Below are positions 1 to 9,971 of a stretch of 64,000 nt of DNA, piece after piece (positions within the stretch are counted from its first letter, which is position 1; each line of letters opens with the position of its first letter). The position numbers were made by a program, and so were the translations under genes. The notes beneath the pieces were generated by a model. It ran no database searches. It worked only from the letters and a program-made list of their open reading frames with translations, and was not told where the DNA came from. The stretch lies in contig CP154954.1 of NCBI GenBank assembly GCA_039621445.1, positions 45,611,847-45,675,846 of the forward strand, in the 5' to 3' direction. Origin of the DNA: Euglena gracilis. Its lineage: Eukaryota; Euglenida; Euglenophyceae; Euglenales.

Positions 1-2249
1 CAGCATCCTTTTCCCGCCAGCAGCCTTCTTCCAGCAGCCAAAGGGCGGCTGGACGGCAACAATTTTTCCGCTTTTGGAGGTGCAAAAAAATATGGGGCAA
101 AAATGGGCAAAAAATGGGAAAAGGGCTGTCCCGCTCAAATTTTGGGTCAAAGAATCAATGTGTTGCCCAATTTGCAGCTTTTTTTTGAAATCATTTCTGC
201 AGTTTCAAGTTTCTGTTACCCGGTTCGACTCTGTGTCGAGCTAACTTCAGCTGGTGGAGTGGGGTGGTCAGCCAGCAACCATTTTTCCAGCCGACACTCC
301 AACTCTGAGGTGCCCCCTTGTCAGCTCTGCCAGAGGGTGATATCAGGGGTTGGAGGAAAATGCAAGTTGCATAATTTGCATTTTTTGTGCAATCCTAACT
401 CTTGAAAACTTGATTTTTTTGCATAATTTGCTTTTTTGTGTATAATGAAAAAATTTGTGAAAAGTCGCATTTTTTGCATTTTTTGCATATTTTGCCTTTG
501 CGTTTTTTTGGGGGCATTTGTGCAGCACCTCAAGTTGCATGTAAATTTCTTTAGGAGCTCCCAGGGCTGTACGCTTTTCTGCTGGAGAGGACTTAGAAGA
601 AATTCAACTGCCCCAAAATGCAACACCAAAGGAAAATGTGGTGCAAACTTGCAAAATGATGTGCTTGGTTCACCAAGTTGCATCCACTTATATTTAATTG
701 AACAATTACTGCTGGAAATGTGAAATTGGTCCAAAAACATTTTTTTTTGCATTTTTTTGCATTGCATTTTTTGAGGAGCCTTGTGTCATATTCCCCCCTT
801 GTGATGTACAAACATATGGGCATGAAAAATTAAAAAAAATCACGTGGAGAATGTGGAATATGCAGTTTTGGTTATTTTACATCTTCAAGTATTGTGTGTA
901 TGTTATTTTCCACCGTGTTCTATATTTCTATCGTCTTTTTTAATTTTTTTTTGGATTTTGCATATTATTTTCTCAAATTGCAGCCCCCAAATGGACTCTT
1001 TTGTTTGAGTCCTCCAGATCTCGGTGCTCATTCGGCCCTTGCTCCAGGTTTCCCATCATTGTTACCTTCCATCCTGCTGGACCCTTGGAATCGCTTTGGG
1101 CAGTGACAATGGGTTTGATGGAATTGTGGTTGCGCATGTGGATGTTTTTTTTGTTTCCTCCCCCCCTCCCTCCCCGATATGGAGTAAGTTCAATACTTTG
1201 GGCTCAGGGCTGCATGGAAATCCCCAAATTGGGATTTCTGGGATTTTTGGGGGGGGTCGCCTCCCCCCCCTACTCCTGGTGGGTGGGGTCTGCCCCCCTC
1301 CCCCCCCCCCACCAGGCTTTCTTGTGTTTTCTGGGGCACTGCTTTTTAGGCAGGAAATTGGACCTTGCTTGGGGACACAACAATAATCCAGAACAGGATG
1401 TCCCAGAACAGGTCCCCCAGCTGGAACTTGGCCCGACCTGGGGTTGATCTGGGTACCAAAAAATCGAAACTCCAAAAATGCCCAAAAACTGCCAATTATG
1501 CAAAACATTTTTTGACCCAAAATTTGAGCTGGCCCAAATCTGACCCTTTTTTTGGCCATTTTTGGCCCATTTTTGCACCTCCAAAAGTGAAATATCTGTC
1601 ACTGTCCAGGTGCCCTTCGGGCGGCTGCAAAGTAATTAAAACTTGTCTATGGGGGAGGAGGGGGGGTCCGAGGCTGGAAAAGGCTGCTGGCTGGAAAAAC
1701 GGCTGTTGGCTGCCCCCCCCCCCGGTGTTTCATTTTTTCTTAAGCGGCGACCTGACACAGACCCCCAAAGCCCAGGCAGGGCTGCACGGGAAGGCCTGTA
1801 CGGCATGTGCGGGAAGGCAGGGGTGGGGTCGACCCCCACCCAGGGCAGAACGGGAATGCCAAACAGCCAGGGTGGTGGGTGGGGGCTGGACCCCCCCCCC
1901 CCCCCCACCTCTTCCCGTTGTTCTGGTGGCACCAATTTTTTTGGACCCCAAATTTTTTTCCCGCCTTCGGCACCGGGTGTTTTGACGCATATAGGAGGAC
2001 CCCCCCAAAACCCCCCACAGCCCCCTTTCCAACCCCCCTTTTTTTTCACACACCCTCCAAAAATTCAACATTTCCCCAAGATTTTGATTTTGAGGTTTTT
2101 GAAGCAAAAAATGCTATTGAAAATCCAAAAAAAGCCACCAACATGGTGCGGCTTGGAGTGTACCGTCCTGGCACTGTTTGGGGGCGTACCACCCGCCATG
2201 GGGATCCAGAAACGTTGGCCAAGGATCGTCTCCGCCCCCGCCCTGGTCA
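1..2249. other. Non-coding spacer, no gene recognised
   Basis: I see no exon that can be supported here. The stretch holds T-rich low-complexity sequence built on GCATTTTTT (about 360-500 and 730-790) and several long C or G runs (about 1250-1310, 1710-1725, 1890-1910). Open frames across it are proline/glycine strings produced by the homopolymers. It could be intron or intergenic sequence upstream of the GST-like gene. Confidence 0.5.
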
Positions 2250-2386
2250 CCGGTCCGAGGACAAACCACCCCGCAGTGCTTTTCCCGGCCATCAGCGGAG
2301 GAAACGTTCGTTGGGCGGGACTGTTGGGGGCGACCCCGCTGGAGCGAGCGGAGGTGGCGCTCTTGACGCGGTACCACGCCCGGAGG
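2250..2386 (+). CDS. Possible upstream exon of the GST-like gene
   Basis: A GC-rich segment in an AT-rich setting reads, in one + frame, as a stretch containing AGLLGATPLERAEVALLTRY. This resembles the end of a glutathione S-transferase N-terminal domain and its linker, where an AIxxYL-type strand is followed by 'dplERAevd.ll'. It lies about 2 kb upstream of the well-supported C-terminal exons on the same strand; the gap is occupied by a tandem duplication that would be intronic. The 3' edge could be a GT donor at about 2383. I could not find a frame-consistent junction to the next exon at 4385, so membership in that gene is inference. Start, initiator codon and 5' exons are not identified. 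Confidence 0.35.
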
Positions 2387-2393
2387 TTTTTTT

Positions 2394-3875
2394 GATGGTT
2401 GTTGGTGGCATGTCTTTTTTGTGCTGATTATCCTCACCAATGATATTTTGACCGAACCTTAAATTTCACCCTAGGGTGTGGGTCAGGGCCATACCATAAG
2501 GCTAAGGTTAAGTATATATAAGTATATATGTATATAAACCCCCCCAAATAATTATTTTTTCGCCCGAAGTCCCGGCCCGAGGGGGGGGGGGTATTATTTT
2601 CCCAAAATTTTCGAAATTTTTCAAAGTCCCGTAAACCCCAAAAAAAGCACCCAAAAACCCCCTTTGGGGTCACTTTTTGCATTGTGAAATTTACCATTTT
2701 TTGGAGGTCGGATGAGCCATAAAAATTGATTTTTTTTCGTAATTTGTTGTCAGAGATTGTGATTTTTACCTACATTTTCAGGTAAAAATCCGGGCCTTCG
2801 GCCCGAAATTGCGGGGGGGGGGGGGGGATTATTTCGGTGGCCGAAGTCGGACCCCAAGGGGGGGGGGGTCCGAAGTCGGACCCCAAGGGGGGGGGGGTAT
2901 TATTTCGGTGGCCGAAGTCGGACCCCAAGGGGGGGGGGGTATTATTTCGGTGGCCGAAGTCGGACCCCAAGGGGGGGGGTATTATTTGGGGGGAGGGTTA
3001 TATGTAAGTTTAAGGTATGTCCGACCCCACCTCCCCCCCCCCCGGGGGGGAGTGACTGACTGGTTCCAGACCCCTCCCCCCAGGGTGGGGTTGGCCAGAA
3101 ATGGCCGAAAGTGACCACCCGGCGCCGAAGGTTGATGGTTGTTGGTGGCATGTCTTTTTTGTGCTGATTATCCTCACCAATGATATTTTGACCGAACCTT
3201 AAATTTCACCCTAGGGTGTGGGTCAGGGCCATACCATAAGGCTAAGGTTAAGTATATATAAGTATATATGTATATAAACCCCCCCAAATAATTATTTTTT
3301 CGCCCGAAGTCCCGGCCCGAGGGGGGGGGGTATTATTTTCCCAAAATTTTCGAAATTTTTCAAAGCCCCGTAAACCCCAAAAAAGCACCCAAAAACCCCC
3401 TTTGGGGTCACTTTTTGCACTTTCTTGTGAAATTTACCATTTTTTGGAGGTCGGATGAGCCAGAAAAATTGATTTTTTTTCGTAATTTGTTGTCAGAGAT
3501 TGTGATTTTTACCTACATTTTCAGGTAAAAATCCGGGCCTTCGGCCCGAAATTGGGGGGGGGGGTATTATTTTGGTGGCCGAAGTCGGACCCCAAGGAGG
3601 GGGGGTCCGAAGTCGGACCCCAAGGGGGGGGGGGGGCCCATTCCGGCGGCGCAAGTCGGACCCCAAGGGGGGGGGGGGGGGGGGGGTATTATTTCGGTGG
3701 CCGAAGTCGGACCCCAAGGGGGGGGGGGGGTATTATTTGGGGGGAGGGTTATATGTAAGTTTAAGGTATGTCCGACCCCACCTCCCCCCCCCCCGGGGGG
3801 GAGTGACTGACTGGTTCCAGACCCCTCCCCCCAGGGTGGGGTTGGCCAGAAATGGCCGAAAGTGACCACCCGGCG
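2394..3875. repeat. 740-bp tandem duplication with G-tract minisatellites
   Basis: Sequence starting GATGGTTGTTGGTGGCATG at 2394 recurs at 3134, a 740-bp period. The copies differ mainly in homopolymer length and small indels and end near 3130 and 3875. Each copy contains an internal minisatellite (about 2811-2990 and 3553-3740) whose unit is CCGAAGTCGGACCCCAAGG plus a run of 8-20 G and TATTATTT. Each also has a facing C-run/G-run block (about 3031-3050 and 3783-3802). Related fragments occur at about 6485-6565. The array sits in the probable large intron between the two parts of the GST-like gene. Confidence 0.85.
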
Positions 3876-4384
3876 CCGAAGGCGCTGGAAAATAGTTTGG
3901 ATTTTTGACCAAAATCGGTTGATTTTTTTGACATTTTTGGCCAAGTGGCCAAAGCGATTGACCCCCCCCCCGAGCGTCGGTAAGCAATGGTTTGGTCATG
4001 GCGCCTTTTTCCAGCGTCAGATTCCCTTTCCTCCCCCCCCATCGACGAGTTTTATTTATTATTTTGCAACCACCCGAAAGAAGGCTGGGCGGTGGCATGT
4101 TTTGGTGCAAAAGTGGGCCAAAAATGGATCATAAAAGGGCTGGCCAGCTCAAATTTAGGGTCAAAAGTTCAAAATTTTTCCATAATTGGCATATTTTTTC
4201 CCACCTTTTTTGCATACGTATGCATATTTTGTCAAATCTTTTTTGTGTTAACCAAAATTTTATTGTATTCATCGGTGTCCACCAACTTTTTTATGTTCGC
4301 CTGTGCTCACCAAAAAAAAATGTGTTCGCCAGCTTCTTTGTGAACACACTAAGTGCATGTCTGGTTGGCGCCCCGCGGGACTGA

Positions 4385-6100
4385 CCCGGGGGTCCCAAAG
4401 ACGAGGCCTCTGCCCCCGACCTGTACCTGGCGCCGGTGCAGGGCGCGATGTACCGCGCGATGGGGGCGGAGGAGCGGCGTGCGGGGCTGCAGCAGATCCA
4501 CCGGCCGGGCCCTTGGGGGCAGCCCCATCCCCAAGCCCGGCCGGAACCGCATCGGCTGGAGCACTGCCGTTCTCCAGGTCGGAGTCCCCCCCCCTTTGGG
4601 GGTTGCCATGCTCCCCACAGGCGGCGGTCCGTCACACACGTCACGCGTGCATCACGCTGTCGCAACCCACACCGATCCCCATTCTGTCTGGGATGGCCAA
4701 CGCCCCCCCCCCTCCGCCGGCGGGGGGGCAGCAGCTGCGCGTCATCGAGGGCCGGGCCAGGGTGGCCCCGTACCTGGCCGGCTCCGAGCCCACCGCCGCG
4801 GACGCCGCCCTCTTCCCCACGGCGGTGTTCCTGAACTTCATCCTGCCGCGCCATTTCGGCTGGGCCTCGGCCTTCGACGGTGTGCGCGGTGCTGAGCCGC
4901 CCATCAAAAGGGAGGGGGTGTCTTGTGAGGAAGGCCTTCCTTGCCACCACCTCAGTGCAGCGGCAACCTTGACCCTGCAACGGCATGCGAACCAGCGTCT
5001 CAGGATGATTGTGATCAAGGCGTTTTCCTGAAATGAAAGAATTTGGCCAGGTGTTCATTAGAAAGCCTTCGGAGTATGCAAAGCTTTTAAAATTTCAGGG
5101 ATGGCGTGCCAGATGTCTTATTTAGGATCTGCCTGACAGTGAAGAGATCTTTTATCAAGTGTCTTAAATCACGGAAGGGAGGTTACCGCATTGAGCATCT
5201 CACCTCCAACCAGATTAAGAGTGCATGGAATGCGAGGAAGGCAAAGGAAAGCAGAAATTGTTATGAGGCAGCCCCTTGCAAGACAACCTGAAGTATGTTC
5301 GGTGGACAAAGTTTAAGGCACTCCTCTGATAAAAAGAGGAATGCAGGACAGCAGGTCGCAGGTTTCACTTGTCACTGGCGTGGACATCCCAGCCCGCCAA
5401 GCTCTGAACCCCCTCCGCTGCAGGATGCCCGAAGTTGGCCCAGTGGTTCGACTTCCTGTCCAGAGACCCACACACAGGCTCCGGCACTGGAAGTTGGCCC
5501 CGTGCGCCAGGGGGGGATCCTCCCCCGTCGCTGGCGCAGAGTGCCGGGCCCAATTTGGCCCCATTTCCCAATTCAAGCCTCACAGTTCCTTCTTTCCTGT
5601 TTGGCCTCACCTCCATGGTAATGCATATGGATTGGCTCTCCATTTCGCCCTCCATTCCAGAGGTTTTTTCAAGTTTGGTGACTCCGTTGGAGCAAAGTGG
5701 GTCTCCCTGGTGTTCCCCAGGGAGTGGGTGGGTGGGGAACCCCTCCTCCCTCCCCCTGTTTTAAAACAGCCACATCTGCCCCATTCCTCCCTCATCATCA
5801 TCCTCACCACTCATCACCACCCAAAACCCAACGCCCCACCCAATCCGATGGCGGACCGTCAGCGGCTCAGCACTCAGCGCCCAAGTTCAATGCGGCCCCG
5901 CGCCGGGGAGGGAAGGGGGGAAGGGGGGGCGGCGGCCCGCCGGGACGGGCTCCGCCGGGGCCTGCCCTCAGGGGGCCCGGGTTCGGGCGGAGGTGGAGGG
6001 GGGGCTCGGCGGGTGGGAGGCCAACCGGCGGTGGGACACGCTGGGCATCACGGAGCAGGTGCGGACCTCCGGCCTGAAGTTTGCTCCGCCGTTTGTGTAG
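4385..6100 (+). CDS. Glutathione S-transferase-like protein, C-terminal exons
   Basis: Four exons give a GST C-terminal all-alpha domain. Exon a ends at the GCAGCAG at 4489-4495 and encodes APDLYLAPVQGAMYRAMGAE. Exon b (4735-4879) encodes APYLAGSEPTAADAALFPT, the hallmark 'pYLaGs.pT.ADaa.fp' helix motif. Exon c (5424-5476) encodes CPKLAQWFDFLSRDPHT. Exon d (about 5972-6100) encodes GWEANRRWDTLGITEQ and ends at TAG 6098-6100. Joining them keeps one open frame. The b/c intron is ordinary (G|GT...CAG|GA). The a/b intron lies between GCAGCAG direct repeats and the c/d intron has GG on both sides with CAGGC (5475-5479) facing GCCTG (5960-5964), so both look non-conventional. An in-frame TGA at 4382 limits exon a on the left. 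GSTs conjugate glutathione to electrophiles in the cytosol; the class and the catalytic N-terminal residue cannot be read because the thioredoxin-fold exons are not resolved. Confidence 0.75.
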
Positions 6101-9100
6101 TAGAGACGGCCATTCAGGGTCCCCAGCAGGATTTCCAGGCTGCAGGGCTGCGGTGTGTGCAACGCTTTTGACTGGATCGTGGCATTTTAGTGCGGAGAGT
6201 GTATGTCCCCTGTCTTCAGTCCGGAGGAGCACGCTGAAAAATGATTTCATCCGAAGGTAGTGCCAATTTTTTCCAGAAAGAGTTAACGTCAAATTTGTCT
6301 TGTTTGTTTGTTTGTGGCTCACTTTCATCAAAGTCATGAATTTTGGTTTTCATAAATTTTTACGCTTAACTGTGTACGAAGAAAAAATATTCCTTTGTTT
6401 GTGAATATTGTTTTTGCTGGGGGGAAATTGAACATCTGTAAATTTCCTATTCTGACCCTTGCAGTGCGTTGCACATCAGCTAACCACCCCCAAATAATAC
6501 CCCCGGGGTATTATTTTTTCGTCCGAAGTCCCGGCCCAGGGGGGGGGGGGGTATTATTTGGGGGGAGGGTTTAGTTACAGCTTCAGCACACACCACTGAA
6601 GACATTGGAAAACTCATTTTGGCTCCATGCTTCGCAATTGAAGTTTGGTGGCCGTCGTTCCATCATTTGTCCTCTCGCCGCAATCCCACGTACAATCCAT
6701 CGACCAGATGGCCAGTTTTTGGATCCCTCCGCTTGCCACCTCCAGGGAGCCTCCGGCCCCTGTGCTTGCCAGGTGCCAAGAAGAACCTTTTTTGCTCTCG
6801 CCGAAGAGGGGGACGGATGCCTGTGACCCTCGAGCCTGCAGTTTATGAGACGTGTGGCCCCACACATCTGCATTCTGGGTCGGGTCCTTTCAAGGGTTGC
6901 AGACCCTCCTGGGTTCCTTTTGTGTTGAATTACACTGGGGATAAAGATAGTTTGCATTTTGTGAACGCCCGGGAATCACATCGGAACCTCTGGTGCGTGT
7001 TTTGTGGTGTTCCCCGACAAACTTTTGGGAAAGATCACACCATTGGTACAGCCACAATTGCAGTCTTTCACCAATCCCACCCCACCCCACTCGCATGAGC
7101 TGAGGTGCTGTTGACGTTCCAACAATGGCTGGCTTTTGCACCGAACCTAATCTGCCCATCAATTAGGCGCCTGGGGTGTCTCTGGGGGTCTCTCAAAATG
7201 GGGCAGGGCACAAAGGTGTGTGGATGTGAGCCCAACCCATGCTGGTGCTGGTGGTGCCCCCCTCCTGGATGGCGCAAATTTTTGGGCCCCATATTCATTT
7301 TTGTGGCTTTCACTGAAGAAGATTCTTTTTGTGAATTGTCATGGTTGGTTGGGACACTGACCTCCCCCACCTCCCAGTTTTGGGGGGAGCACCAACCGTT
7401 TTTCCATACAGTTGTGCCCAGGGGAGGGTCGCCTCCATTTGGTATTGCTGCTCTGGTCCACCCCTGCAGCGGAACACAAAGGAATCCATCATTTATCTCT
7501 CCCCACCCAGTCCACCGTCATGCGTCTGTCTGTGTCAGCCCGTTTGTGTGTTGGGCCTCCTGCAATGAGATAACCTCCCCGTGTGGGTGACAGAGGTTGT
7601 GTTTTGTGGTCCACCCCTTCGGGGGGTCCTGGTGCCTTCATCACTACAGGGGCAGCTCTCTCCACACGCCCGTATGTCAGCCACTGCCTCCATCTATGCC
7701 ACTGTGACCGCAGCGGTGGTGGTCATTCGGTTGCTTGACCCAGGTTTCGACCAGTTTGTTGGTGGTGTTGGGGGGGGGGGTGATTAACGTGTTGTGGTGT
7801 GGGATGAGTTCTTGGTTAACCTTGTTTTGGACACCCGCAGTGCTTTTGCCCCCTGTGGCTTGTGCGACAGTCGTGCTCATCCCCCCCCCCCACTAACCCA
7901 CGGGGCAACCACAAAATTAGGGGACCGTTGGCACTGATTCCCGATTCATGCAGCCAGTCAGCATCGTTTTCCCGGACCGGCTGGGTGGCTGCCTGATTGG
8001 ATCTGTTTGGAAGACGCAGGCCCAGCCCCCCGCCTTGTCCCCACACACTGTGCCAGGCAGCAACGGGATGCCGGGGATCGCTGTCAGGGCCCTCTGCCTC
8101 CTCCTGCCGGCCATCCCGTCCACCGGCCATTTCCTCCGGCCCAAGGGCCAGCCCATTTTCTATTTCTGGGCCGACTGGGACCAGGCCGTATTTTAGTCGG
8201 GTGCCGACTCCACCCCGGGGGGGGGGGGGGTGCCTGCCTGGGCAGTCACTCCAAGGCACTCCCGATCTGACCCCGGGGGGGGGGGGGGAGGCACACGGCC
8301 AAAAGTGCCCTGGCACAGACCCCGGCGCCTGGTGCTGGGGAGCCAAAAATGGCCTTTTTTCAAAGGATTGTGCCTGGGCGCAGGCCGAAATCCGACCCCC
8401 CCCCCGGGGGGGGGGGTAGTGCCTGCCTGGGCAGGCACTCATAGACACCCCGGACCCCCCTCCCCCCGGGGTTGGGAAAAAAAACAGCCTGATTGGGACT
8501 CTTTGGGGCTACATGCAAGCGGGCATGAGAGAGGCCAACCGAAGTCCCCCCCCCCAGACACTCGTTTTTCCCCCTTGTCCCCCCAAGGTGCTTGAAGGAG
8601 GCACCAAGTTAGGAACCTTCCTTTCCTGCCTGTGTGTGTGTGTGTGTGTGCTTTGCCGTTTTTGGTGCTTTTTGCATCCTCTTCGACATTTAAGCACCGG
8701 CATTTACCTTTGAACAAACATGCCCAAATTAATTACGCTATCCCTTGCCAGCGCCGTCCCACGTTGCCTCCCGCCCCGCCACTCCCGCCATTCCCGCCCC
8801 GTTTGTCGGGATCCTTGCTGCCGGCAGGGGAGGGCGTCTTTCCCATGCCGGTCGCCGGGGCACTGCGTTGCATTCGGCCCCCGCCAAGGTCCCCCCCAAA
8901 AAAATTCTCCTCCCTGCCGACTATCAGCGAAATTGCAAATAAAAGGGACCAGGCAAGACTCCCCCAGAGGAAAGGCCACAAACAACCCGACCCCCGGAAC
9001 AAATATGGCCCCCTCCAATGGATTGGGAGCCACCGATTCAAAGGGTTGACCGGGGTCTTACACAGGGAGATGGCAGGGTGGGGCGTTACCCGGTCCACCT

Positions 9101-9971
9101 ATGTTTGGGCCCGGCACTGGGGCCCCCATCCCCCGCCCCTGCTCCGGGCAAAGGAGGGTCATTATTGACTGACGGACCAAGATTGGAGGTGATGGATCGA
9201 CTTTTGTCCCACCGGAGGGCGCTGAAGGGCAGCACGGGGCCCATGGGGAAGTCCGGAGGGCGGGGGCCCCGGCCGCGGTCCGGACAGGCCCTACCTCGAC
9301 GCAACAGGCGGTCTCAACGAGCGAGGGCCCTCTGGAGTCGTACCGCCGTGGCCGGACCGGCGGCGTTTCCGGCTGCTCGAGGCATGGTCTGGGCCCAGCC
9401 CCCTCCGGCGGCCTCCTCCACGCCCGCCCTTGCCGAACACCCGGCGGCCGCACCGCCCGCCTCCCGAACGCCGGCGGTCTCCCTGGCGGCGTTCCTGCTG
9501 ACAGCGCTCACCACCGCCTTTCTCTGCCGCCGGCGACGAACCCGTCAGCCGGACCCAGTGGTGTGCCTCTCCCTGGCCGGCGACGCATCCCGGGCAGGAG
9601 AGGCTTTGGAGGTCCGATGCCCGTTCCCTCGCACTTTGCAGCGCCGCCTCTTTCCCATTTGTGGGCGTAGTATGCAGTAGTTGTATGTAGTGTGCCGCTC
9701 GGTGGTTGATGGTGGCTTGGTGTGGGTCGCCACCGCGCGCATTACCGTGAGCTGCTGGGGAAGTCGTGAAGACGTTCGCACGCAACGGCACCGGCAGAGC
9801 GCGCAACAGTTTTTTGTTTGGGTGCTTGCACCGTCCAACGAGGTTGCTTTTCCGCCATTTAGCCCCCTGCCCCCAGACAGTCAGCATAGCCGCGCGCCTA
9901 TTGGATTGCACCTCCACCTCCTGCAGCTTCAGAATCGGCGAGGAGATGGGTAGGGGGGTGACTCTGCTGCC
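6101..9971. other. Spacer between GST-like and TLDc genes; possible unrecognised exons
   Basis: No gene can be firmly called. At 8050-8170 a + frame reads GHFLRPKGQPIFYFWADWDQ, which looks coding but matches nothing I recognise. A GC-rich block at about 9190-9640 has open frames and could hold 5' exons of the TLDc gene. The rest holds C/G-run hairpins (for example 8396-8420, tens of C facing G), a GT microsatellite (about 8627-8649), a fragment of the 740-bp repeat family (6485-6565) and copies of a CCTGCCTGGGCAG inverted motif (about 8231 and 8422). Confidence 0.4.

Noticed and set aside
1050-2110. Many overlapping P/G/F-rich open frames on both strands
   Set aside because: They arise from C and G runs; no domain, no consistent frame, no partner exons.
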